Source: an uncultured Oscillospiraceae bacterium
Lineage (GTDB): Bacteria; Bacillota; Clostridia; Oscillospirales; Ruminococcaceae
Direction: 5' to 3'
Assembly (NCBI GenBank): GCA_900543705.1
Contig: UQSL01000050.1
Span: 1 to 14,309, forward strand
Length of the DNA stretch: 14,309 nt
Positions 1 through 6,183 of the stretch are shown piece after piece; the first letter of the stretch is position 1; every line of letters begins with the position of its first letter. The translations under genes and the position numbers were made by a program. The notes under the pieces are model-generated. The model made no database searches. It was not told where the DNA came from and worked only from the letters and a program-made list of their open reading frames with translations.

Positions 1-432
1 GTGTACGTGGAGGACCCGACCGATTCCTGGGGGAACACCAAACGTCCTGTCGAAGAAAGGGACAGGCTGTTTCATGACCTTCTGGCTCAAAAAGAGTATA
101 TTATGGAAGACGCCGGGCGGGAGTGCTTTGTGGAGGGTATGCGACAGGCCGACCATATCGTTTTGCTCGAAATCCCGTACAGGATCAGAAAAAAGAGAAT
201 TCTGCTGCGTTGGATCAAACAGAATTTGGGAATGGATAAATGTATTTATCGGCCGAATCGGGAGGTACTCAAGGCGATGTTCCGGTGGGCCAAAAACTAT
301 GACAGGGGAACGGACGGAACGAAACAGCGGGTGGCGCAGTTTGAGGAGAAAGTGGTTGTCCTGCATAACAACAGGGAAATAAAGGCTTATCTGCAAAAGA
401 TTGCCGCCTGCAGGCAGGACGGGGCGCTGTAA
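1..432 (+). CDS. FlaR/adenylate-kinase-like P-loop NTPase, 3' part only
   Basis: The frame is open from the first base and ends at TAA 430-432, giving 143 residues. The pattern RPVEERD, then a predicted strand ADHIVLLEIP, then an Arg-rich helix (YRIRKKRILLRW), fits the C-terminal two thirds of small P-loop kinases annotated as 'DNA topology modulation protein FlaR' or adenylate-kinase-like AAA proteins. In that family the strand precedes the lid region, and the arginines are thought to contact the nucleotide phosphates. The Walker A loop (GxxGxGK[ST]) is not seen and should lie upstream of the window, so the gene is treated as 5'-truncated by the window edge; the GTG at base 1 is probably just an internal valine. 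The natural substrate of this family is unknown. The gene ends 38 bp before a strong bidirectional hairpin terminator and converges on the methyltransferase gene. Confidence 0.7.
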   Translation: MYVEDPTDSWGNTKRPVEERDRLFHDLLAQKEYIMEDAGRECFVEGMRQADHIVLLEIPYRIRKKRILLRWIKQNLGMDKCIYRPNREVLKAMFRWAKNYDRGTDGTKQRVAQFEEKVVVLHNNREIKAYLQKIAACRQDGAL

Positions 433-470
433 TTCCCTGTGGTTTTTTGAAAGAAGCCCACATATGGCAA

Positions 471-510
471 AAAAGGAGGGACAAATCCATAGATTGTCCC
501 TCCTTTTTTT
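471..510. terminator. Bidirectional intrinsic terminator
   Basis: A perfect 14-bp inverted repeat, 471-484 against 494-507 (arm AAAAGGAGGGACAA), encloses a 9-nt loop and runs into T's up to 510. The A-run at the left arm gives a U-tract on the minus strand as well. It lies between the converging NTPase and methyltransferase genes and can stop both. Confidence 0.88.
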
Positions 511-569
511 AAATTCATCGATTGGAAAACGGCGTCCCGCTGCGCAGCCTGTTTTATGGCAGCAAACAG

Positions 570-1277
570 TTATTTTCCTACCAGCAGCATCGCCGCACCG
601 TTGATGCAATCCACCGGGCGGATGTCACGAAAGCCTGCGGCCTTCATCAGGCCTGTTTCATGCTCCAGGGTCAGGGGAATATCGAAGTGAACGAACCGTT
701 CCTCCGGGATCTGGGCCTTTGCCCTCTTTTCCAGATACACCTGCCGCAGCAGGGTTTCCTCCTCCTCACAGCAGGCGAGATAATCTCCGAACAGGAACAC
801 CGCACCCTCTTTGAGCCCCCGATAGATTTTCCGGTAAAGCGTCAATTTTTTCTCCGGGAAAAAGTGGTGGAGGCTTTCAAAAGAGAGGACGGCGTCCCAT
901 CGGTTTTCCCCCATCTCATAATCAAAATAGTCCGCGCAGACCGTCTGCAAGTTCTTATCTCTGTGCTTCTTCAGCAGTTTGTCCAGCATATCTGTGCATA
1001 AATCCACACCGGTTACATGCAGCACAGGGATCCGTTTGAATATTTCGTCTAGCTCCAGCCCTGTTCCGCAGCCCAAATCCAAGACGGTTTCACATCCGTC
1101 GGGCAAGAGCTCCGCAAAGCGGCGGTAGGCGTTTTCCCACACAGCCATATGCTCCTCATAGCTGTCGATTCTCGCAGAGAAAAAGGCGGACATTTCCTCC
1201 AGAGGTACATCGGAGGTCTCTTCCAACCATGTCTTGAGTTCACACATATACTTCCAAATATTTTCTCGGATGATCAT
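570..1277 (-). CDS. Class I SAM-dependent methyltransferase
   Basis: This 235-aa protein carries the Rossmann-fold methyltransferase signature. Motif I is VLDLGCGTG at residues 65-73, the SAM-binding glycine loop; motif II is VDLCTDML from about 91, whose Asp92 should bind the ribose hydroxyls. A motif IV-like strand, WDAVLSFESLHHF, lies near 130-142, followed by a helix and a strand around a 'GLKEGAVFLFGD' motif V segment. The N-terminal ~60 residues are helical and probably form the substrate cap. The length is typical of Methyltransf_25/11 family proteins. Substrate cannot be deduced: the family acts on small molecules as often as on macromolecules. ATG at 1277 is chosen because AGGAAGGA lies just upstream at a suitable distance. 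It is a single-gene unit, with an extended -10 promoter candidate upstream and the shared terminator at 471-510 downstream. Confidence 0.88.
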   Translation of the reverse strand: MIIRENIWKYMCELKTWLEETSDVPLEEMSAFFSARIDSYEEHMAVWENAYRRFAELLPDGCETVLDLGCGTGLELDEIFKRIPVLHVTGVDLCTDMLDKLLKKHRDKNLQTVCADYFDYEMGENRWDAVLSFESLHHFFPEKKLTLYRKIYRGLKEGAVFLFGDYLACCEEEETLLRQVYLEKRAKAQIPEERFVHFDIPLTLEHETGLMKAAGFRDIRPVDCINGAAMLLVGK

Positions 1278-1301
1278 AAATCCATCCTTCCTTTCCCTCT
1301 C

Positions 1302-1329
1302 ATTCTATCACGGCTGCCGGCTGTTTCCA
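1302..1329 (-). promoter_or_regulatory. Candidate extended -10 promoter for the methyltransferase gene
   Basis: On the minus strand TAGAAT (1307-1302) is preceded by TGA, giving the extended -10 form TGnTAnnAT. A weak -35 (TGGAAA) lies about 16 bp upstream. It is about 25 nt from the methyltransferase start codon. This is a sequence match only. Confidence 0.4.
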
Positions 1330-1396
1330 CCGCAGCCTTGATTCGGAAAGGAGAAAGCCCGCGGGAAATTCGATGTTTTCAATTAAGGTTTACGAT

Positions 1397-1608
1397 TCAC
1401 CGTTCTTCCAGGATCAGTTCTTCCGACTTCCGCGGTTTATATGCCTGGAGATGTTCGCATAGCCCGGCAGTCCAAAATTTCGTTCTGAATACTCCGCCTG
1501 TTTTCAATCATTTCAAACTCCATACAGAATATTCCTTTCGAGTTTTTTGGGCAATTGCGGGATATCGTAAACTAGTTCACTTGCCGGCACACGGAAGTAT
1601 GGTATCAT
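1397..1608 (-). pseudogene. Decayed small gene downstream of ytfJ, three frames
   Basis: The 369-bp gap 1278-1646 holds no intact gene of usual size, but on the minus strand it shows protein-like stretches that hand over between frames. The first is ATG 1608 to TGA 1513 (31 aa, with FRVPASELVYDIP and LPKKLERNILYGV). The second is ATG 1523 to TAA 1437 (28 aa, with ENRRSIQNEILDC). The third is an open frame from TTG 1507 to TGA 1397, ending EHLQAYKPRKSEELILEER. The first has a perfect GGAGG 5 nt before its ATG, and the second an AAAGGA 9 nt before its ATG. Joined, they would make a charged protein of about 70 aa. I do not recognise the family. It could instead be two short real ORFs, or chance. 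Confidence 0.35.
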
Positions 1609-1647
1609 TACAGCCTCCGCATTTTTAAGTGTGGAGGCTGTAATGAT
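1604..1647. repeat. Long perfect hairpin after ytfJ
   Basis: Arms 1604-1618 (ATCATTACAGCCTCC) and 1633-1647 are a perfect 15-bp inverted repeat. Pairing of 1619-1621 with 1630-1632, one of them G·U, extends it to 18 bp with an 8-nt loop. It begins within the ytfJ stop codon (1649-1647). Neither side has a U-tract, so it is not a textbook intrinsic terminator. On the minus-strand transcript the second arm contains GGAGG and an ATG (1608-1606), so folding would hide a ribosome binding site. It may also protect the operon's 3' end. Confidence 0.7.
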
Positions 1648-2063
1648 TACTCATCTGTTTTCTTGACTTTAGACTCAGAATTGGAGTCTTTTTTCTTGGA
1701 CTGGAACAGGTCGGAGACCTTGTCCACCACATCTGGGACCATGTTGATAATCCGGTCCGCAGTGCCGCTCTCATCGGAACCTGCCAGCTGGAGCAGGCGG
1801 ACATTGCCGCCACTGATGACGAGGAAGGCAATCGGAGAGATGGAAACGCCGCCGCCGCTTCCGCCGCCGAACATATCCTTTGGCTTTGCAGAGGGAAAAT
1901 CCGACCCTGCGGAACCAAACCCGAAGGTTACTTTGGAAACCGGGATGATGGTCGTTCCATCCTCCGCATGGATAGGCTGACCAACAATGGTGTTGACGTC
2001 CACCATATCCCTCAGTTTTTGCATGGAAGTCTCCATCAGATTATTGATAGGATGCTCGCTCAT
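1647..2063 (-). CDS. ytfJ: GerW-family sporulation protein (YtfJ)
   Basis: This 138-aa protein has the GerW/YtfJ layout. An N-terminal helix (NNLMETSMQKLRDMVDVNTIVG) is followed by a strand with G-P/Q-I and 'TTIIPVSKVTFGFG' near residues 37-52. Then comes a glycine-rich stretch (FGGGSGGGVSISPIAFLVI, ~65-83), a short strand with 'NVRLLQL', and a lysine-rich tail. In Bacillus subtilis GerW (YtfJ) is made in the forespore and is needed for spore germination; the biochemical role is unknown. Length is normal. ATG 2063 is preceded by AAAGGGG at good spacing. In B. subtilis ytfJ is paired with ytfI, a DUF2953 gene; here the DUF2953 gene lies upstream, separated by 188 bp that appear to hold a gene remnant. 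No forespore (sigma F/G) promoter could be confidently placed. Confidence 0.92.
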   Translation of the reverse strand: MSEHPINNLMETSMQKLRDMVDVNTIVGQPIHAEDGTTIIPVSKVTFGFGSAGSDFPSAKPKDMFGGGSGGGVSISPIAFLVISGGNVRLLQLAGSDESGTADRIINMVPDVVDKVSDLFQSKKKDSNSESKVKKTDE

Positions 2064-2081
2064 ATCGTTGATACCCCTTTC

Positions 2082-2096
2082 CCTGCGTTGCGCAGG
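2082..2096 (-). promoter_or_regulatory. Short hairpin next to the ytfJ ribosome binding site
   Basis: CCTGCG-TTG-CGCAGG is a perfect 6-bp stem with a 3-nt loop. It ends only a few bases before the AAAGGGG of ytfJ on the minus-strand transcript, so it could shape access to that site or mark an RNA processing point. No U-tract follows. Confidence 0.4.
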
Positions 2097-2111
2097 ACTG
2101 TTCTTTTCTTT

Positions 2112-2248
2112 TTAAAGATCCATGTGGATGCTGTCATAATAGACACCGTTTAAATAATAACACTGCCGCCGTCTTCCAATTCCCGGAGCCGACTTATTGG
2201 TAGCAGGAAACCGCACGCTCATGGAAGGAGAAAACTTTGAGTATGATA
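2112..2248 (-). pseudogene. C-terminal remnant of a GNAT acetyltransferase
   Basis: In the gap between DUF2953 and ytfJ one minus-strand frame ends at TAA 2112 and encodes ATNKSAPG followed by GRRRQCYYLNGVYYDSIHMDL. The latter strongly resembles the end of GNAT N-acetyltransferases (EGRRRq..~NGkyyDsi.M.L), and 'NKSA' resembles the preceding N..A helix start. The intervening 'LYEKLGF' segment expected between them is missing, so the piece appears to have an internal deletion as well as no N-terminal domain. No ribosome binding site precedes the only ATG (2222). Read as a fossil rather than a functional gene. The similarity is by eye. Confidence 0.45.
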
Positions 2249-2251
2249 TAT

Positions 2252-2935
2252 TCACACTCCTTGGGTGGAATTCGTTTCCGATTTTACCGCCGCCAACTGT
2301 TTTTTGATTATTCGGACAAGGATTTTCCAAAGGGCACTCAGCGCAGCCCAAAGTGTAACATAGACGGGGATGCACACTCGCAACGAAACCTTTGTCTCAA
2401 ACACATCTTCAAACATTTCCGGGACAAGTTGCAGCTTCTGGACCTTGATGTTCAGATAGTTTTGGAGGGTGGCAAGCAGGGTATACACGATAACACAGGT
2501 TTTTCCATAGTTGATACCCGCTTGTGCAGGGTCCTCACCTCCTATGCGCATGCTGACACATACGCGGTCGATGACGATATGCCGCAGCAAAATATTTACC
2601 CCGTAAAACAGGTTGCGAAGGATCGCCATAAAATCGGATGTCTTTTCCATCAGCTCATCGAAATCAGCGTCGATGGTCTTTGCCGCACGGCGTTTTTCTC
2701 TCCGTTTGACCGATGTGGTGTTTTTCCTGCGCTTTTTCTGACTGCTTCGTTTGGAAGAATTCTTTTTTCCCTTTCCGTGTTTCTCCTCAGCTTTTCCGGG
2801 GAGGAGCCGAACATGCAAAAACAGATACCGGATGTCCAGAGTCATGATTGTCCTATAGGAAAACTCCACACGAATCCGGCAAAGCAGCAGGATAAGCAGA
2901 AGCCCGAGAATCCCTCCCGCAGTGAGCCATCCCAT
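2252..2935 (-). CDS. ytfI: DUF2953 membrane-anchored protein (YtfI-like)
   Basis: This 227-aa protein has one N-terminal membrane helix (residues ~4-19). Then comes 'CRIRVEFSYRTIMTLDIRYLFLHVRLLP', the beta-rich start typical of DUF2953, and a long Lys/Arg-rich linker (~50-86, KKNSSKRSSQKKRRK). The C-terminal half has 'HIVIDRVCVSMRIGGEDPAQAGINYGKTCVI', matching the second conserved DUF2953 block. Function is unknown. The gene is usually found beside ytfJ/gerW in spore formers and may take part in spore formation, but this is association only. Its ATG overlaps the scpB stop by one base (TAATG, 2937-2933), with GGAGG 7 nt upstream inside scpB, so translation is probably coupled. A long plus-strand ORF opposite is a shadow. 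Confidence 0.87.
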   Translation of the reverse strand: MGWLTAGGILGLLLILLLCRIRVEFSYRTIMTLDIRYLFLHVRLLPGKAEEKHGKGKKNSSKRSSQKKRRKNTTSVKRREKRRAAKTIDADFDELMEKTSDFMAILRNLFYGVNILLRHIVIDRVCVSMRIGGEDPAQAGINYGKTCVIVYTLLATLQNYLNIKVQKLQLVPEMFEDVFETKVSLRVCIPVYVTLWAALSALWKILVRIIKKQLAAVKSETNSTQGV

Positions 2936-3489
2936 TAGGATTCCTCCGGCTGAGAAGCCCGCTGTCCCTCCGCAGATTCCCTGGGCGTGTGGATCTTCGG
3001 CAAATCCTTAAGGGATTCCAGGGAGAAGCTACGTAAAAAAGTATCCGTCGTTCGGTAGGCAATTGGCCTGCCGGGCAGGTTGAGCCGGCCTTCTTCCTCA
3101 ATTAGACCTTTTGTCACAAGGGAATTTACGATGGAAGAACTGTCCACTCCGCGCACCTGCTCGACAAAGCTTTTGGTGACCGGCTGATTGTAGGCGATGA
3201 TGGCAAGCACCTCGGTCGCCGCAGAGGATAGCGGGGTGTTCTTTTTGATGGTGAGCGCACGCTTGACCCATTCGCCGTATTCGGCGCGGGTGATCATCTG
3301 ATAGGATTCCCCCAATCGGACGATGGAAAGCCCGCTGTTGCGCTCCCGGTAGCTATCTTCCAGCTGGCTGATGACGAGATCGAGCACTTCCGGGTTAAGC
3401 TCGGTCAGCTCGCACAAACGCTCGGCTTCCACTGGGTCGCCGCAGGCAAAGAGCACGGCTTCAAGAATCGCTTTTTCCTGTTCACCCAT
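2935..3489 (-). CDS. scpB: Chromosome segregation and condensation protein ScpB
   Basis: ScpB is the winged-helix (kite) subunit of the SMC-ScpA-ScpB condensin; a ScpB dimer binds the middle of the ScpA kleisin. At 184 aa it is of normal length. The N-terminal wHTH is residues ~5-80 (EKAILEAVLFACGDPVEAERL). The second wHTH carries the family hallmark 'LSSAATEVLAIIAYNQPVTKSFVEQVRGVDSSSIVNSLVTKGLIEE' at ~87-132, followed by 'GRLNLPGRPIAYRTTDTFLRSF'. The tail is polar and disordered. Its start overlaps the end of the HAD gene by 8 bp, so translation is probably coupled. scpA and scpB usually adjoin; here the HAD gene lies between them. Confidence 0.96.
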   Translation of the reverse strand: MGEQEKAILEAVLFACGDPVEAERLCELTELNPEVLDLVISQLEDSYRERNSGLSIVRLGESYQMITRAEYGEWVKRALTIKKNTPLSSAATEVLAIIAYNQPVTKSFVEQVRGVDSSSIVNSLVTKGLIEEEGRLNLPGRPIAYRTTDTFLRSFSLESLKDLPKIHTPRESAEGQRASQPEES

Positions 3490-4165
3490 CCGTTTTCACC
3501 GTCCTGTCCGTAAGTAGTCCGCCTTGCAGGTAAAGTTCCTGAAGGTTCTGATAAATCCCAATATGGGGAAAAATTTCTAACTGCCCGCTTACCGTTGTCC
3601 CGGTCGTCGCGCCGGCAAAGGGAACGCCGGCGCGACGTGCCGTTTTAGCATCTACGATGCTGTCCCCGACATAAAGCGCCTCGGTGGGGAAAATTCCCAG
3701 CAGCTCCACTGCGTGCAGGAGCCCTTGAGGGGAGGGCTTTGGCTCACTGACATCGTCTCCGCCAAGGATGACGTCGAACAGTCCGAGGGCGTTTTCTTTG
3801 CTGAACACCGCTTCCATGCGCCTGTGAAACTTGGTTGTCACAATGCCGAGTTTGAACCCCCTTTCCCTGAGCGCTGAAAGGGTGGGAAGGGTATCTTCAT
3901 AAAGGCGGGTGTTTTGAACCATGATTTCATCTGAACGCTGTACAAATAAGTTAGAAAAACGAGCCGCCTGCGTTTCATCCTGAATGCCGGTGAGGGAGGC
4001 GAAGGTCTCCTTCAAAGAGAGCCCAATCGTATGTAGCATGGCCTGCTTGTCCGGCAAAGGAAGCTCCATCCGGCTCAGTGCAAACGAGATGCACTCGAGG
4101 ATTCCCGCCGATGCATCCGCCAATGTAAAGTCGAAATCAAAGAGAATTGCCTTGCAAGGCGTCAT
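3482..4165 (-). CDS. HAD-family hydrolase, phosphoglycolate phosphatase-like
   Basis: This 227-aa protein has all four HAD motifs. Motif I is DFDFT at 10-14 (nucleophile Asp10, acid Asp12), motif II is IVTTK around Thr110, motif III is the lysine of EPKPSP (Lys143), and motif IV is GDSIVD at 167-172. The helical cap is inserted after motif I (subclass C1), as in Gph and PpaX. It should remove phosphate from a small molecule such as phosphoglycolate, a sugar phosphate or pyrophosphate; the substrate cannot be read from sequence. In motif I the fourth position is Phe (DFDF) where Gly or Asn (DLDGT/DFDNT) is more common, a tolerated change. Its ATG overlaps the scpA stop (ATGA, 4165-4162) and its end overlaps the scpB start, so it is translationally coupled to both condensin genes. 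Confidence 0.93.
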   Translation of the reverse strand: MTPCKAILFDFDFTLADASAGILECISFALSRMELPLPDKQAMLHTIGLSLKETFASLTGIQDETQAARFSNLFVQRSDEIMVQNTRLYEDTLPTLSALRERGFKLGIVTTKFHRRMEAVFSKENALGLFDVILGGDDVSEPKPSPQGLLHAVELLGIFPTEALYVGDSIVDAKTARRAGVPFAGATTGTTVSGQLEIFPHIGIYQNLQELYLQGGLLTDRTVKTDG

Positions 4166-4878
4166 GGTCCGCTCGCCTCCCCGGATTCTTGCCGTAGCTC
4201 AATTTCATCAAAGCTGTTTAGCTTGATTTTTCTGGACTTAATAAGCTCGAGCAGGGCGAGGAAGACGGCAACTGCGCCGGACCGCTGTGTTTGAGCGGCG
4301 TAAAGCCCCTGAACACTCAGTTTCCTGCGGCTTTGCAGCAGCTGTATAATCTCGGTTTCCTTACTTTCCACCGGGACAAACTCGTGACCGATAATTCCCT
4401 CAAACGCCGCTTTGGGAGGTGGAAGCTTGAAAGCGGCCCGCCCAACAGCGTTGAGATAGGCTTTTTTGATTAGCTCCGGCTCATGGATACGGGTGTAGGT
4501 TTAGCCCAGTAGGTTGCCTGAAGGTTTCCGCACGAAGATATCGCCGCCGACATAGCGCTCCCTGAGAAGAGCAGCCGCCTGCTTACAGGCCGCGTATTCA
4601 ATGAGTTGTCCGGTGAGCTCCTGCTTGAGGACTTCCGCTTCTTCCTGTTTTGGCAGCAGCATGACGGTCTTGATGTAGACCAGACGAGCCGCCATATCCA
4701 AGAATTCGCTTGCCACTTCCAAGTCCTGCCGTTTCATCTCCTCAATCGTGCAGAGGTACTGAGTAAGCAGCTCCGCAATGGGAATGTCGCAGATATTGAT
4801 TTTATTTTTGGTAATCAGGTGCAACAATAAATCGAGAGGCCCTTCAAATTGCTGTACTTTAAATGTCAGCTTTTCCAT
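4162..4878 (-). pseudogene. scpA: scpA (kleisin) interrupted by an in-frame TAA at codon 126
   Basis: ScpA bridges the SMC heads in bacterial condensin and binds ScpB through its middle. The N-terminal part, 4878-4504, is a canonical ScpA start: LTFKVQQFEGPLDLLLHLI, then DLEVASEFLDMAARLVYIKTVMLLP. A TAA at 4503-4501 follows '...FVRKPSGNLLG'. The same frame then continues without another stop to TGA 4162: TYTRIHEPELIKKAYLNAVGRAAFKLPPP, a region with ..SKETEIIQLLQ.., and the C-terminal winged helix (KLSVQGLYAAQTQRSGAVAVFLALLELIK), ending next to the HAD start. Without the stop the protein would be about 238 aa, the normal length. No ribosome binding site or good start was found just after the stop, so the C-terminal half is probably not made alone. 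This could be a point mutation, a base-call error or, less likely, read-through. Confidence 0.85.
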
Positions 4879-4883
4879 ATCTC

Positions 4884-5537
4884 TTAAAAGATGGCACGGC
4901 AGAGGATATCGATAAAGCCGGTCGAAAAGTCAAGTCCTTTGAATACCAGCGCGCGCAGAAAAGCAAGCGGGGTAGAAAGCACGCCGGTAAAGAGCAGGAC
5001 GAACAGGACAAGAAAAATAATCTGCTCATACTGCATAATTTTAAAATACCAGTTGGTAGGTAAAAATAATGTCGCAAGACGGGAACCGTCGAGGGGAGGA
5101 ATCGGCAGGAGGTTGAAGATGCCAAGTCCGATATTCAAGTTGACCATCAGTAGTAAAACGCTGCAAAAAGCCGCACCCATCATGGAATTCGAGAGCGGGG
5201 AATAGTAGGCGAATTTATAGATAATCAGGCAAATAAGGGCAAGCAAAAGGTTTGCAAGCGGGCCCGCACAGGCAGAGAGTGCCATTCCTTTTTTGGGGTT
5301 TTTGAAATTGCGTGGATTAATGGGGACCGCTTTCGCCCAGCCAAAACCGGTCAACAGCATACAGATAGCGCCGATGGGGTCGAGATGGGCAAGCGGGTTG
5401 AGAGTCAGTCTTCCGTTGACCGCCGCGGTATGATCGCCCATCTTGTTCGCTGCCCAAGCATGCGCGTACTCATGAAAGGGAAGTGCGGTAAAGAGCACGA
5501 TTGCCTTGACGAATATTTGAAACATCAGATTGGACAA
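4884..5537 (-). CDS. Site-2 protease family (M50) membrane metalloprotease
   Basis: This is a polytopic intramembrane zinc protease of the short M50B type (YwhC-like). The HEYAH motif near residues 22-26 supplies two zinc histidines and the catalytic Glu. The second motif, NLLPIPPLDG near 142-151, supplies the zinc Asp. About five to six hydrophobic segments span the protein, and its ~217 aa is normal for the group. Natural substrates of this subgroup are unknown. The start is set at TTG 5537: AAAGGAG at 5553-5547 sits 9 nt upstream. A start at TTG 5546 would leave no spacing and ATG 5525 would be 21 nt away. It is the first gene of the operon, about 25-30 nt from the promoter at 5567-5595, with scpA starting 5 nt after its stop. 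M50 genes are often found beside scpAB in Firmicutes. Confidence 0.92.
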   Translation of the reverse strand: MSNLMFQIFVKAIVLFTALPFHEYAHAWAANKMGDHTAAVNGRLTLNPLAHLDPIGAICMLLTGFGWAKAVPINPRNFKNPKKGMALSACAGPLANLLLALICLIIYKFAYYSPLSNSMMGAAFCSVLLLMVNLNIGLGIFNLLPIPPLDGSRLATLFLPTNWYFKIMQYEQIIFLVLFVLLFTGVLSTPLAFLRALVFKGLDFSTGFIDILCRAIF

Positions 5538-5566
5538 AGAAATCAACTCCTTTAATTCATGCCAAT

Positions 5567-5595
5567 ATTATAAGCAATACAGGGATAAAAAACAA
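5567..5595 (-). promoter_or_regulatory. Sigma-A promoter of the M50-scpA-HAD-scpB-ytfIJ operon
   Basis: On the minus strand a -35 TTGTTT (5595-5590), an exactly 17-bp spacer and a perfect -10 TATAAT (5572-5567) point at the M50 gene. Transcription should start near 5560, leaving a short leader that contains the AAAGGAG site. Confidence 0.75.
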
Positions 5596-5649
5596 GCAGA
5601 CAAATATGAACGGTTCCTTTTATACATCATAGAGGAGGATACAGAGAGT

Positions 5650-5784
5650 ATGGCCAAAAAATTAGTTTTGCAGAAAAAAATTCTGCTGGGTTTTAATCCA
5701 ATATGGACTGTTTTTCATTTTTTTACTCCAAGGTTAAAATTGCGGAAAAACGGCCGAGAAAGGGAAAAAAGACTTGCTTTTTAA
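5650..5784 (+). CDS. Candidate 44-aa basic small protein upstream of rpmB
   Basis: ATG 5650 is preceded by GAGGAGGA (5632-5639) at about 10 nt and opens a 44-codon frame to TAA 5784. The product starts MAKKLVLQKKILLGF, has an aromatic core (NPIWTVFHFF), and ends in a strongly basic tail (RLKLRKNGREREKRLAF). It could be a small membrane-associated or nucleic-acid-binding peptide. The -35 of the rpmB promoter lies within its last codons. I do not recognise a family. Against it: the region is A/T-rich and the divergent 309-bp intergenic stretch could hold such a frame by chance. No other feature was seen in this gap besides the two promoters. Confidence 0.3.
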   Translation: MAKKLVLQKKILLGFNPIWTVFHFFTPRLKLRKNGREREKRLAF

Positions 5785-5802
5785 AAGGAAACCTGATAAT
5801 AT
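5774..5802 (+). promoter_or_regulatory. Sigma-A promoter of rpmB
   Basis: -35 TTGCTT (5774-5779), a 17-bp spacer and -10 TAATAT (5797-5802), about 45 bp before the rpmB start codon. Confidence 0.7.
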
Positions 5803-5846
5803 ATCCCTGTTGACTATCTGAAAGCATTTAAAGGAGGTGCCGACTC

Positions 5847-6035
5847 ATGGCAAAATGCGATATCTGCGGAAAAGGTGTCACTTTCGGAATCAAAGTCTCC
5901 CACTCTCACAGACGTTCCAACAGAACCTGGAAACCGAACGTGAAACGTGTCAAAGCGATCGTCGATGGTTCACCTCGCTACATCCACGCCTGCACACGCT
6001 GCCTGCGTTCGAATAAAGTGACCCGCGCTATCTAA
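5847..6035 (+). CDS. rpmB: 50S ribosomal protein L28
   Basis: This 62-aa protein of the large ribosomal subunit begins MAKCDICGKGVTFG and has the conserved block 'VSHSHRRSNRTWKPNVKRV' at 17-35. It is the zinc-ribbon (C+) form: Cys4 and Cys7 pair with Cys49 and Cys52 (CDIC ... CTRC) to bind zinc. Bacteria with this form may also keep a cysteine-free paralogue for zinc shortage. ATG 5847 is preceded by AAAGGAGGTG, a near-perfect ribosome binding site. It forms a single-gene unit with its own promoter (5774-5802) and terminator (6057-6087). Confidence 0.97.
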   Translation: MAKCDICGKGVTFGIKVSHSHRRSNRTWKPNVKRVKAIVDGSPRYIHACTRCLRSNKVTRAI

Positions 6036-6056
6036 CGACATTAAGCACCGGAATTT

Positions 6057-6089
6057 GAAGAGCAGCCCTGTTTGGGACTGCTCTTTTTT
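6057..6089 (+). terminator. Intrinsic terminator of rpmB
   Basis: The stem AAGAGCAG-CCC pairs with GGG-A-CTGCTCTT (one bulged base), with a TGTTT loop, followed by a run of T's to 6089, 22 bp after the rpmB stop. Confidence 0.85.
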
Positions 6090-6103
6090 CGTTTCTCCAT
6101 TCT

Positions 6104-6138
6104 CCAAAAAGGGAATGGCACAGCCGTTCCCTTTTTGG
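6104..6138 (-). terminator. Terminator hairpin of the MBL gene
   Basis: Arms 6104-6115 (CCAAAAAGGGAA) and 6127-6138 pair perfectly. Four more pairs, one a wobble, extend the stem to 16 bp with a 3-nt loop (ACA). It lies 46 bp after the stop of the broken MBL gene. The T's sit inside the stem rather than after it, so release may be less efficient than at a standard terminator. Confidence 0.65.
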
Positions 6139-6183
6139 TTGCGAGAGATTCACCTTGCCGGCTTTTACTAAGGACATTTTCCA

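Noticed and set aside
2237..2938. 233-aa plus-strand ORF opposite DUF2953, with GGAAGGAG near its TTG start
   Set aside because: The upstream purine run looks like a ribosome binding site, but DUF2953 motifs, operon overlap and coupling are all on the minus strand, and the antisense product has no family features.
4162..4371. Separate 69-aa gene for the ScpA C-terminal half
   Set aside because: The possible GTG start at 4371 has no ribosome binding site, and ScpA-like sequence continues upstream of it in the same frame right up to the TAA.
4501..4503. UAA reassigned as a sense codon
   Set aside because: UAA ends several intact genes here (ytfJ, scpB, the M50 gene, rpmB and others), and only one in-frame UAA was found inside a conserved gene.
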